From Flabesymbios commensalis (lineage: Eukaryota > Annelida > Polychaeta > Terebellida > Flabelligeridae), in assembly GCA_964017125.1 (NCBI GenBank), contig OZ024912.1:63966390-64030389 (forward strand): DNA of 64,000 nucleotides. Direction: 5' to 3'. A program made the translations under genes and the position numbers. Positions 46,127 to 60,400 of the stretch are shown piece after piece. The notes beneath the pieces are model-generated. The model searched no databases. It was not told the origin of the DNA and worked only from the letters and a program-made list of their open reading frames with translations. Position 1 is the stretch's first letter; each line of letters starts with the position of its first letter.

Positions 46127-49100
46127 CTACAAAGAAATATTTCAGTTGAATTTGTTGAATAATGTACATGATAAGTATTTCAATTTCTAATCTAAATAAT
46201 AAAAGCATTGATTGACTAATAAATTCCAATAAAATTGCAAATACATTGAATATATATACATATTATACACTAATCACCTGCAAGTGGGGGTCCAATTGTC
46301 ATGGCAATGGACGCGACCATCAAGAAGTAGCCGAAGTTAGTTGCCATATTTTGAAGACCAAATAAATCCACAACAACAACAGATGATAGTGCGACCACAA
46401 GTGCTGCAAGATAAATCAAAAAAATGTATTTATAACAATATCCTTGTGCAAAAAAGGCGGTCTAATTAACTGACCATATATTAATAACGTTGTGATAATA
46501 TCAATGATAGTTACGATTATAGCTAACTATTTATGATCAATAGTATGTGGGCTTGCCGAACTAAAACAAGTGATAGGTAAAATTTATATTGAATATTAAT
46601 TACTATTAAACGGATTTTTTTAAAAACTATTTAAATGCAGCAGTTGCCATTATTATCGACAATTCACAATTATTAAGTCATATAAATGCATGTAGTTGTC
46701 ACCTTGAAATATTCCAAACATAGTAGCAACCAAGACAAACATCCAGTATCCTGTACACAGTGGGAAAAGCATAACTGAAATACCCACTGATAGGACTGAG
46801 ACGGAGAAAAATATGACACGGTTCACACATTGCTTGTCCGCCAGCCACCCGAGAACCACTCTGCTCACAGTACTAAGTATACCGATTACAGAGATTAAAA
46901 ATGCAGCATCTCTCTTGCTGATTCCCCTCAGTATGGCCATGTCAGGCAGAAAGATATAAGGGATGTTAAATGACATGCATGAGACCAGATTACCTGCCAA
47001 CATAATAAGGTAGGCTTTACTACGAAATATGGACAGATCAAACGAATTTTCAAAATCAACCAGTTTTTGTTTCCAATAGGAATGTTGTTTGGCTTCTGCT
47101 TCACCCCCCTTGTCTGTCTGTGGTATTTTCATATCCATTTGACTTAGATTAACTTCTGGTTTGTTCATTTGTCTTTTATTGAGGGAGGCGTTGCTGCCCA
47201 GTATGTGCGGAGTACTTCTGTGGATCAAGTATCCTGAAACCTGTCACAGGAAAAAGTTATCAATTATATGTTTGCTTCTCCTGATCAATTCATGCAATTT
47301 ATATTTTAACAATTACATCTTTGATTTGAGAATAATTTTGATTATGTCCTGCTAATTAAAAATTATAGCTGTTACTACATGGTAGAGACTATGTTATTGA
47401 ATGGTTCTAAGACTTATGTAGAAAGTGGTTAAATTTTGATCACACAATGATCAGGGTGGGTGATTAGGCTCAGATGAGCTGAAGGCAGGCCGAAACGTCG
47501 CAATCCGTTCACACAAAGTACCGAAGTGAGTAAAATTTAACCACTTTCTGTTGTTAAATATGATCGTAGTGCGTCAGTGTGCAAAAAAATGTTATGTAAA
47601 AAGTTAAAACTTCTGTCGATGAGCTTGAGATAAACTTTTCAAGATTATATCAATATCATGCTGAATACTCCACGAATATACCCATTCAGTGCGGCGATCC
47701 AACTTTACACATCAGATTCTGACGTCTGAAGTCGATCCTCGCACTGTCTGCCCAGCAAACACAAAACATTTGTATAACATTTATACAATGTTGGACCAAC
47801 GTCGAAGACGTTGGGCCGACGTTGTATAAATGTTATACAAATGTTTTGTGTTTGCTGGGTGAACTGGATTCCCACACTGTAAGGGTTGATCTAAAATCTG
47901 TTATGTTGGCTCAGCATTGAGACAACATTGGATCAATGCCTTGTTTTGCTGGTTTACCTGTGGCAGAAGTAGATGGCTGCCAAGGAGTGTGGATGAGGGG
48001 TGATCTGTTTGATCAACATCTACTTCCTTCACCAGCTTGGTTCCCAGTACAGGTGACTGCACAGGTTGTGTGATATCAGGCAGTGATAAATAGACAGGGC
48101 TACTTTTAGACTCTGATCTTCTGTATAGAGGTTCTCTGTGTGGTGACAAGTCTAAGTGGTCAATTAATCTCAATGGCTGTGTTGGTGAAATGGCACTGTT
48201 CAGATCATCATCATGACATTCATTATCACGATCTGCTAATTTAATATCAATTTCTTCATGAGTATTTTTTCTTGGAGTTGATGGCAAAAGTGGTCGATAG
48301 AGAGAGCTGCAGACAAGCGCTTGTAAAGCAATTCCAGCCTGTATGAGAAATGTTCCCCTCCAGTTATACTTATTGATTAGGTATCTACAACAAAAGTGCT
48401 CGCATGATACCACATGACCTCAAAACAAGTCCAGTGGGATCAGAAAAATATATTTGCAAGGGTTGCCACATTATTTCAAAAGCAAAATTTTCCACTTACT
48501 TTTATTGACAAAATTGGAACGTATCCATTTCCCAAAACAGCGCAAAGTGGACACAAAGACCATTAAACCAACAAAATGTATGGGCTGATGGCAAAATATG
48601 TGTTCTTAAAAATTGCAACTTCGTCTGAAGACAAAATTCCTGATTTTTTTCAGATTATTACATAAATTGTTTTAAAAGTGGGATTTTTGATAAAAAACAT
48701 AAATTTTCAGGTTATTAAGCTCTAGAGCACTGATCTATTCAATTTAAATTTGAAGTTATGTCTCGCTACCGTGACACACATCTTCAAGTGACTGGAAATT
48801 TATGTGATTTGTGTAATTAAAGTCCCAACATATTTCAGTGTTTCAAGATTGAAGGCATATTTTACTTTGAACAACTGGTTATCAGGTGTTATATAGGTGC
48901 TAATAAAAACAGAATGGCTACTGTAGTCAACGTCAGTGACCTAAGAATTAAGGAGTTGTGGCAACCCTGTATTTGGCCAAGTCCACAAACTCAATAAATA
49001 TGTATATCACACCTAGATGTGTAAATTTCTACCACACTTCCTACCTTGAGGTCTATGAAATGACCTAATTCTATATCTATTTCCTAAATGCAATAAATCA

Positions 49101-52100
49101 AATGGAATCTCACAATATTCTTAGTTTAATGAATCAGTATTTTATCTTGCATTAACCCTCAAAGCACTGAAATATTTTTGTATAAACCATGGAGACCAAA
49201 GGGTTTTTTTAATTTGAAATCAGCATAAATGTCTTTGTTAGCTCCTCCTGTTTCATTTGAATACCTATGTTATGGGTCTACGATCATTATAAATATTTTA
49301 ATTATTTCACTGCGGGACCGTCTGTATACGTACATCAGAATCAAGATATACTGTGCTGTGCATACTAAAAAAAAGTTCCTTTACCGGTTGATGGTTCACA
49401 TACAACAAGTAACACACGAGTGTACAGAAAAAATGCTGCTCGACCTGATGATGGAATTAGTCTTGAGTGGTGTTTTATAAATAAGTGGGCTAAAGGAAAA
49501 AACATTATGTCACAAAACATGTCATTGAACCTTAAAAACCTATATCCTCATTGCAGTTAAAAATGGAAAACTATGACTCGGTATTCAGCCTAGTCTTAAC
49601 TTGTGAAAGGTCGACATCAATTGAAAGTAGCTGCCACAGTCAGTGTCACATGTTTTGTACTGTAAAGCATAGGCCTATATTGAAATGTGGGAAAAAACAC
49701 TGCCTTAATGCTTATGAAAACACAAGCCACTTCCAGTACTTCTAAATCACGTGTTACTGTTAGAACAGGCAATTAACACAGGCTGTCAACTGCGCTCATG
49801 GTGTCACAACCAAAATGGATGTGATTAAAGGGTGTTGTCGAAAACATTAAATTCGTCCCATTTTACGTTTTTTTTCACCCCTCTCAGTTAAGACCACCCC
49901 TTTGATGCGACTTTGGTTCTCTGGCAGTATGAAAGTCGTATCAGAGGGGGACTACTGTATCCTCATTGCAATTTGAAAAAAAAAATATATATATAAATAC
50001 TTATTGACCAAAAAAATTATTTAAGAAATCACCTCTATTTGTAGACCTACTATTCACAACATTTTAAGCACATTCAAAATTTACATACATGTATAGCATA
50101 CACAGGTCATGTGTTTATGTGATGAAAACAATGCACCCTTTCTGTCATTTGAATTAATGCAACAGATGTCAAGTTCATAAGAAATTATTCAGATCAAAAG
50201 ACTATTTTCTCAGGGCCACTGAGCATACCCAAAAGATAAAATTTAAGCTGTATAACCATATTACCAAATTTTGATAATAGCCAAAATGAGCAAAACTGAA
50301 ATAACAGCTTAAATCCTAAAAAGTAAAAAAAAGTTTTTAATATCATAATCACACAAAAAACTAATCAGCACACATCCAGGGTAGGGTTATTCCTTTGAAC
50401 CAAGCATGACACAAATCCATGAAGCAGTTCAAGCTCTAGAGAGTGACATAGGATTTTGGAGGCGATCTTGGATTTTGTTGAAGAATCTGAAAAACATCAA
50501 GAAAATTTACCGGGCAAATTCCCTAGGGGCAATATGCATACTGCAAATATTTAGAAATAATCCAAGCAGGGGTGTATAGCTATATTACCAAATATTGATG
50601 ATAGCCAAAATGAACAGAACTGAATAATCCGCTAAAATTCTGAAACGTAAAAAAATTAAAGTTTTTATTATCGGAATCACACCAAAAACTAATCAGCACA
50701 TGTGCAGGGTAAGGTATTACCTTTAACAGGGTTCCCACAGAGATCCGGACATGAAATTCCATAACTTCCCATGAGTTTCCATTACTAAATTTTCTGAATT
50801 CCATGACTTCGAAACTAACCAAATATTAAAATATACAGCCTCCACCCGAGTGACCTGACCTATAACCCTTGACTTTATTCAGCATAGCCGTACCCAGCGG
50901 GTTTCAAGGTCGTCGGACGACCCCTTCCCCACACACGTAACATGTAAAATATTTCATAGATAGGTGAATTGTCAGTTTCATTGTGTGTCAAAAGTGTATC
51001 CAATCAACATATTTTTCTGAAAAGGAATGCAAGAGATTTGTGAAAATTCAAAATTCCATGACTTTTCCATGACTTTTTGCCAAAATTTCATTTTCCATGA
51101 CTTTTCCAGGCCTGGATTTTATTTTTTTCATTTTCTATGGTTTCCCATCTTTTACCATGACCATGGGAATCCTGTTTTTAACCATAAAAAAACATAAAAC
51201 AAATCCAGGAAGCGGTTCAAGCTCTAGCTAGAGCGTCAAAGGATTTTGGCGGCCATCTTGGATTTTGCTAAAGAAGCTGAAAAACACAAAAAAAAATAAA
51301 CGGGCAAAATTCCTTAGGGCCAATATGCATACTGCAAATATTTAGAAATAATCTGAGTAGGGGTGTATAGCTAAATTAGCAAATTTTGATGATAGCCAAA
51401 ATAAACAAAAAGTTCTGAAATATCTGTAAAAATTCTAAAACGTAAAAAAAATAGTTTTTATTATCAGAATCACACCAAAAACTAGTCAGCTCATGTGCAG
51501 GGTAGGGTCTTTCCTTTAAAGCAAACATGAAACAAATCTATAAAGCAGTTCAAGCTCTAGAGAGTGACAGGATTTTGGCACCCATCTTGGATTTTGTTGA
51601 AAAAGCTGAAAAACGCTAAAAAAAAATTTTTTTTCAGGATTTTCAACCTGCAGTATCTGCTAACAGATACCGCATCCTTGCCCTGCACAACACAAGCGGA
51701 CGTTACACAGGACAGACAGACAGACAAATACATTACATTGATACAGCCTTACCATCCAAAAAAAAAAAAATTCTAGGGCCAATATGCATACTGATTAGAA
51801 ATAATCCAAGTGAGGGTGTATGGCTATATTACCAAATTAAGATTATGGCCAAAATGAGCAAAACAGAAATATCCGCTAAAATACTAAAACGTGAAAAAAA
51901 GTTTTCATTATCAGAATCAGACTAAAAGCTTTTCAGCTCACATCCATAGTATTAAGGTCTTTCCGTTAAACCAGACATGAAACAAATCGATGGAGCGGTT
52001 CAAGCACTAGCATGCGCCATAGGATTTTGGCGGCCATCTTGGATTTTGTTGAAGAGACTGAAAAACGAATAAAAAAATAATTTCACAGGCAAATTCCCCA

Positions 52101-55100
52101 GGGCCAGTATGCATACTGCAAATATTTGGAAAAAATCTGAGTAGGGGTTTTCAAGTGATCTCGAGCAGAAATAGTGGGTGGAGACTTAATTAGAATTAAA
52201 ATACCTAGATGACAATATTAAGTATAGCATTTAGCTTTATGTTAATATCAGTACCCCAGGACTGAATTTTACCTGCCAAGGGGGGCGAAGGCAAATGTAC
52301 CAACACCAGAACCACAGACAGCCAGACCAACGGCAAAGGAACGCTTCTTCTCAAAGTACTGGCACACACTCACCACTGATGGCATGAAGATCATCCCGAG
52401 CCCAACAGCTGAAAAACACAACAAGAGGCCTTAAATCCTAGCGTCCCCTGTCATTAATTAGCCTACGTTTTCAGTTTTTGCACCCACAAATAATTAACAA
52501 GCGGCCGCGTTAATCCCCCGCCCCACCCGTGTGCATCCTTCCCTGAGCCCTCACATTCTCTTTTACTGTGATGGTCTACCTATGTAGCACAATTTGTCAT
52601 GTATAGTACAGATATTAAATTATTTTTCTTTTTCATCATTTATTACTAAAGAATGACAAGGTCATGTACACATACATATACAAATACAATGTTATATATG
52701 TAATGTTTTAAAGTAACAAATTTGTACCTTGTAACAAATTTGTATTTTTATATTCCTGCTGCACATCATTATTTGTTTTTGAAATTTTAAAGAAGCACCT
52801 AACCATTGTTTTGTCTCTTGATTTCTTATCCAATCATTTAAATTTTTTATACAACATCTTCTTTCCCAAACAAGCCATGTTGATTTTAAAAACAAGAGAT
52901 TTACGTTTGTTTCTCTTTCAAATTTAAATTTTTATCCAGACATCCTAATATCACATCATTTTCAACATATCTATATCTATTATTATTAATATTTACATTA
53001 ATCAGATCAATGACACATTTCCAAAACTCTTTAATGGTCTCACAATCACATAAAACATGCATTAAATTTTCAGTATTACATTCACATAATTTACATAGCC
53101 GGTCAGGTTTATTCACTTTCAATTCATCTTTTTTCAGGCATCCCACAATTATTATTTCTACATTTCCAATGAAACTCCATTGCTTTCTGGGACAAAGGTC
53201 GAATGTTTCTTTCCTGTATAGAATAACCGATTTTATTTGAAATTGCATGGAAAAGTGTGAAAATTATGTCTAGCAATTTTCCATTCCAATTTGTAACTTG
53301 CTAAACATCCCTATCATTAATGCATTTTGTGTAGCATTTTGCTATGCAATACTGAACGAATTTTTCCCTGCAATTATAGTTGCTTTCCCAAAATTCTTTG
53401 AGCTTTCAATTAGATTAACCCACGTTTCATTTGTATCCTTGATAAATAAACTATTTTCTAAATTATATTGTAGGTCTTCAAATCTAAGTAAATGTTCAAC
53501 TTCATTCGGTGTGACAGGCTGAGAATAATTTGAAATTGTGTGTATTAAATATTAAAAATATTTTTTCAATGATGGATGCAAGTCAGCCATTTCTTTATTT
53601 GATCAAGTTAACATATTCATGATATTGCAGGGCATATATCCCTCCTTGAAACCACACATTTTGTTTTAAAGTAATACCGGTAGTTTAGCTATCTGGCATA
53701 GTTTTCCCAATAATACCCATATTGAAGTAAATAATGGCCTCAAGCCGGCCATTTTGAATTCGATCAAGTTAACATGAAATTCAGGTCATATCCCTCTCTG
53801 AAACCGCACATTTTGTTCAATACTTAATGGTCTAGCTATCTGGCATGGTTTGCCAGATATCAGGCATATTAAAGATAATTGGGGCAGATAGTCTGCCATT
53901 TTGAATTTGATAGAGCTGAAATTGTTTAGGGCATATCCCTTCCTGGAGCCACACATTTTGTTTTATACTAATTCATGGTCTAGCTATCAGGCATGGTTTG
54001 CCAGTTATGAGGCATATTAAAGTGTTAATTATGACTGATAGTTGGTCATCTGAATTTGATCAAGTTGAATATTTTCAGGGCATATCCCTACCTGAAACCA
54101 CACATTTTGTTTGATAGCAATCATGGTAATGGTCTAGTTATCTGGAACAGTTTGCCAGATATATCAGGCCTATTAACCCTCAAAGCGCTGAATTAATTTG
54201 TAAAAAACATCGCAATCAAATGGGGTTTTTTCAATTTGAAATCATCATAAATGTCTTCGTTAGCTATTTCTGATTCATATGAATACCTATGTGATGGGGC
54301 TACGGCCATTAGAAATACTTTTACTCTTACAGTGCTGGATTGACTTTAGTCGTAGAGGTCAGATTCTGCCGACTAAACTCGATCCCCGCTCTGTAATTAT
54401 GGTTACTGTATTATCCATAATAAACGCACCCCCCCCCCAGGGAACAGAGTATTCACAGCCACTGTTTGTACTGCAGCGTCATCTATGTGTAGAAAAAACC
54501 CACAACGGTGGCCTCAAAGAGTGCAAAATTACCTGATTCATGTTATTAGCATTGTCCTTCTGCAAATTTGATAAAAAATATCTAAAATATCTATGATGAA
54601 TACACACTGATATCTACTGTTTATAGTAAAAATTGTGCTTAGTTCATACTTTTAAAAACTCCCATTAAAATAATTATAAATAAATAGAAAAGTGAAAGTG
54701 GAACACTCTTGGATATAATAACCTCTGGCTTGTATGAGGAGCACTACGTGCACACATTTCCACGTTCTGGCAAAAAGTGAATCTAAACACAACTGACCAA
54801 TCAAAATCTACCTCATGGCTCGTTCGATTTATGAAATGCTGGCTGCTGATTAGAAGCAGTGATGAAACAGATGAGAAAGACGCCTGGTGTTAAATATTTG
54901 CAAATGCCACGAAAAATCCCAGTGTGTGACTGTGACACTCACTGATATAACCAGTGTAAATGATACAATGAGAAACATTCAATAAAAAATAACTTATTTT
55001 ATGGCAGACATAGGCGTATACGAGACACATGATCAAATCAACATTGGGCTAGCTGATTTTGTTTGCTGGTACATGTATGGGCACTTGTGTGTGTGTACAG

Positions 55101-57357
55101 TGTCTGCGTGCGCACAGGTTATTCCATTATATTGCTTTATCACTTGTCAGTAAATTTAGATAGGTCTTATAAGATAATGAGAACCATTTTATATAAAATC
55201 AATCATTTTGTGGCAGACATAGGCATATATATGAGTTCAGTGTTTGGTCAATATTAACGGACTATTATTAACTTTGGGCCGATTGTTTTTGTTGCAAATG
55301 CAAATTAGCTCATGGCAGCCATCTTGAATATATGCAACTTAGCGGATTTTCGAACTCAACCAGGATATCCATCAGAGCATATATATATTCAGAAAAAAAT
55401 TCCCGAAGATCGCATGAATATTGGCGCCTGGAGATGGTTTACATTGTCAAATTGTAAAAATAATAATAATAACAACAATAGACAGTACTAAAACAATTAA
55501 TCTCAACCACATAGTGGGTGAAAACTTAATAATTATCTGTTTTTACCTCAAAATGCTGATGATGACATTTCCAGCCAGGCGAGCATAAATATTATGAGTA
55601 TTGTATGTGATAAATCACAATCCTTTTCTGTCAATTCATAGTTCACAAATAATCAAGCCTCGAATTTCACAGATTTTTTGTTTATACTTGACTAAGTATA
55701 TCAAGAACTTGATCATTTGCGCTTCAAAGAATACTAGATAAAAAATCTACCTGTAACAATACCGTAACTGAAGTAGAGGAAGGTTATTGACTGTGCCATA
55801 GATGATAATGCCATTCCTATTCCTGACAAAAGACCACCAGTCATGCCCACTTTTCGACAGCCAAAACGATTGATGAGAGCACCAGTGATAGGAGCTGAAA
55901 AGAAGCAGTTCGTTTTTCATTTTTTTATACAAACATAACAAAGGTGTCACATCAAACAAAAAGTTGTAAAAGCTGAAAAACAATGAAATAGACACTTAAT
56001 CAACGAACTTATATACATTTACAGGATTCAATTGGTTGAGTATCAAGTAGCAAAAAGCTACACAATTTTGGTCAATTGCTAATTAAACTTTTTTTGATTA
56101 GCGAGTACATCATTAATGATAGAAAAAAACACAATGAATTTGGTGCCTGGCTAAAAAATTGCTACACAATATTTTCAAAATAAATTGAACCCTAAGTTAT
56201 ATCTTCATAAGCTGGCAATTACTTCAAATGATAGATTTATTATCTATTTTTTTAAATAAAATGCACTCAAATTATGATTGAATGTGGGCTTAGTTATAAA
56301 TTAAGCCAAATTGTACGAAGAGGCCAGCCGGCCACCATAATCCTGCCCGCATGAAAGAACTTTCACAGGGTGCATACTTTACTTCTCTAAAGTAACACAT
56401 TCTGTTTCACAGTAATGGTCTACCTATCAAGCACATATTTCAGATATAATGGCCCTTGTGACAGTTCTGTCGGTTCTGTCTGTCTGTCAGATACTGAAGT
56501 CAATGATGGTTGTATAAAGTCGGCCTTTTTTAATTTGATCATGTTTACATTTTTGAGGATATATGCCAGCTCTAAAACCACATAATTAGTTTTATAGTTA
56601 ACTTATCATCTAGCTATCTGGCATGGCTTGCCAGATATCAGGCATAGTAAAGTCAATGATGTGTGTGTGCAAAATTAAAATCCCTCCACGGGTTTCCGAG
56701 ATCTGCTCTGGAAACAAAATACGGACAGAGCAGACAGACGATGGGCCGGACGGACCGACACCCGAGGCGACGCCAATACCCCTGCCCCAATTGTGCTACT
56801 ATTTTAAATTTGTATGTTATGTCTAAAAATGAGAGCTACATGTGTTCTTATTTGACATTTAAATTGATGAAGAAAACCACTTTTATTTTGATGGGGAAAA
56901 AATCTATTTAATGCTCATTCATATAATTATTGAACTAAAGACCTGATCAAGTAAGCTGTCCAGTATATGTTTGGTATATCAGTTTGGCACTGATATTGGT
57001 AACCCTGGCAACTGCACTTGATGTGATATGAGGTAATATGAGTGCCGACTGTTGAATTAACTACAAACTAAGTGCTACTTAAAAAGCTGTTTGTAAACAT
57101 GGTAAAAAGAAACAGAAAACACAGGAATGTGATAATATATATATATATTATATGTATATATACATAGAGCATGCCCCAGGTAGTGCCACCTGTTGTTGTC
57201 ACAGTGATTGTCACAGTTACAGCTACAGGGTTGTCAGATGCATTTCCCCTGAAAGTCAAATACACCCGCAATTACTAAGATGAACTTTGAACAGTGTCAT
57301 TGAAATGTATTCATTTATTGATGTAAAATGATCTTTGTACTTTACATGCACTCTGAT

Positions 57358-57400
<43 letters not shown>

Positions 57401-60400
57401 CAGTAAATAGTACCCTGAGTACCTAATAGAAACCCACCATTATGTCTTTATTATTTCAGTGATACATACTACTGGAGTGTAAATTAATTTTAGAAGAAGG
57501 CAAGATTGAGAAATTATTTATGGAAATAGATTACAATTTGATATCTTTTTCCATAATTATTTTCTGATTTATTTGTAATTTATCATAAACTAGAGCTTGT
57601 CGATGGCACGTCTATGCCTCTGCTTCTAGTGCACAAAAACATTAAATATCACAAGGCTAGCTTCGACGGTTTTTAAATTATAATGTTGAGCGCAAGGTTA
57701 GGTGTTTTGCATTTTGAGGCCTGTGACCTTGAACTAGAGCCTGACGGCACTGAAGTAGAGCTTGCGTCTAACTTTAGGGTTATTGTTCTACGGACAGCTA
57801 AAATGGAGCTGTCTCACAATAATTATTAAAGCTGCTTAACTGTTTTGCTTATTTTAATCAAAAGATCAAGTCAAATGGTGTTTAAATTATTATTTAACTT
57901 TTTCAGGTAATAAAACCCAGTTGGGGTTTCTGAACTCTGAACTTTAAAGTCTGAAGTTTGAAGTCCAAAGTCTGAACTCTTTAAGTCCGAAGAAATCTGA
58001 AGTAGCCTATATTGTCCCAAGTCTGAAATTCAAAGACCGAAGTTCAAAATCCAAAGGACGAGGTCTGTCCGAAGTATAACTAGAGTCTAAAATCCAAACT
58101 CTAAGTCTAAAGTTCAATGTTTGAAGTTCGAATTCTGATGTCTGAAGTTTAAAGTCTGTCCTAAGTCTTAAATCTGAAGTGTGAAATTCAAAGTCAGTAG
58201 TCCAAAATCCGAAGTCTGATGTTTGAAGTCTGGCCGAGGTCCAAAGTCTGAAGTAGGAGTCTGACGTCTGAAATATGTCCGAAGTCCACAATCCGAAGTC
58301 TGAAAACTGATGTCTAAAGTCCACAATCGAAAGTCTGATGTACGAAGTCTGACGAAATCTGAAGTTTTACATCCGACGTCTGTCCAAAAACTGTCTGAAT
58401 TATGTTCAAAGTCTGAAGTACTACGTATGTCTGTTCAAAACCTGGAGTCCAAAAACCAAAGTCTGAAGTCCAAAGTATGTCCAAAGTCCAAAATCTGAGT
58501 CTGAAACCAAAGTCTGAAGTCTGTCAGTTGTCTAAGTCTGAAACCGAAGTCCAGAGTCTAACGCCTAAAATTCGCTTAGAATTTAATTGGACAGCCCCTC
58601 CCTTAATGCAGCAAAATTTCGTTACCGACACCTCCAGGATAACCGGAGCCACTGGCTATGTACCCAACAAACACGATGAAAATTGTTGGAGCTGTTAGTT
58701 TCTCAATGATGGGTCAACGACGGCGACGCTGGCCTAACATTGAAACAGCATTGGTTGAATGTCTTGTGTAAGTGTTTGCTTGGCCCTAGCAAAAAAGTAT
58801 ATCCCCCAGGAACTGCTTGTCGCGCTTTCCACGTAGACAGAGAATGGAGGCAGAATATTATAAAGACATAATAACATGACTGTATAGATACAGATCCCTG
58901 GATACAGAAACATGATGATGTATAGTAATATACCTTGTGTTTTCTGGGCAGGTGGAAAGACTGCATCGTATTTCTACAGATCTGTAGAAATATGATACAA
59001 TCCTCCCAGCAAACACAAGGCACTCACCCAATACTGTTTCAATGTTGGGCCAACGACGGCAACGCTGGCCAACATTGAAACAGCATCGGTTGGATGCCTT
59101 GTGTAGCCTTGTCTTTGCTGGGTGGTGTCACTGCATTGAGGCCTAATGCACGTGCCGTGCATACAAGCTTGTTGGTGTTCAGTACAGTAGATCCTGTCAT
59201 CAACGACCCCGCCATCAACGACCTTTTGTCTCCAACGACTTTTTTTCTTGCACGGAACATTTTTTTATAGTAAACGACCTGTGATCAACAACTTTCTGTC
59301 TAACGCGACTTGCGACCTCAAATATCTGGCAGAGGGTCATTAAATTACTTGTGTCGAACGACCTTAACTTTTTTCGTCATACGACTTTTGGAAACATTCA
59401 TGAGCAAACCACTGCATGTCAGATCTGACAGTGTGGATATCATGGTTAACAGAGAGGTATAACACTGGAAGATCAGGCTGTTGTCGCAAGAGGTCTATCT
59501 ACCCTGGACCGTTGATGTTACTGCACAGCAATATCACCTCGCGCCGGTAGGAAATCATCCAACCCTTCATGTCCAATGATCAACTTAAGATATGCCCTAT
59601 GAATCAATTTAATGCTCGCATTAGTCGAAAAGCATATAAAATTGTTTATTTTGCATAGCGCTAATCAAACATGTTTCAAAATAAAATCGTATTAAATTGT
59701 TCAGGGAATGTAATTAGAAGATACGCCATGATTAATTATACAAATAATATTGTCTATAGCACACTAAATGTCAAGTGCTATTCAGTTGTGTGTTGGCTGC
59801 TAGACAGGAGCGGCGCCGTCATAATTACGCTATACACAGCCTGTCGGTCAACAGTACACCCCTCTCCAGATATGAGACGCGCCGTCACTGACCAGCAAAC
59901 ACAAGACGTTGACACAATGTTTTAACGTTGGCCCACTGTCTTCGAAGTTGGCCCTCATTAAAACAACATTGGGTCAATGGCTCATGTTTACTGCCCGGTG
60001 ACTATACAGCTGGCACGAAACGTTGATGCAGGGTTGGCCAACATAAGAACAACATCGCGTCTGGACATTACTAATCCCCCAGTCACTTTAATACAATACA
60101 CTGCCTTAATGAGCCGTCCAAGTGTATTTATTCACACGTATTTATTCACACGTAGCAAACGTCCTATATGAGCGTGGTCCGGCCACATATACTCCCGAGA
60201 CACAAGACGTTGATTCAATGGTGGATTAACGTTGGTCCAGCATCGTAGACGATGGACCAACGGTAAACCAATATTGATTCAACGTATTGTGTCTGCTAGG
60301 ACGGGGGCGGTACATAACGTTACGTCCTAGTGTGGAATGCTCCTGTTGTGTAAACGCACATGTGTATTATTCATCAGTAATGAATAACTGTTCCCTTTTT

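Noticed and set aside
57930-58575. Open frames with SDF/LQTSDF-like repeats
   Set aside because: By-product of the AAGTCTGAAGTCC minisatellite.
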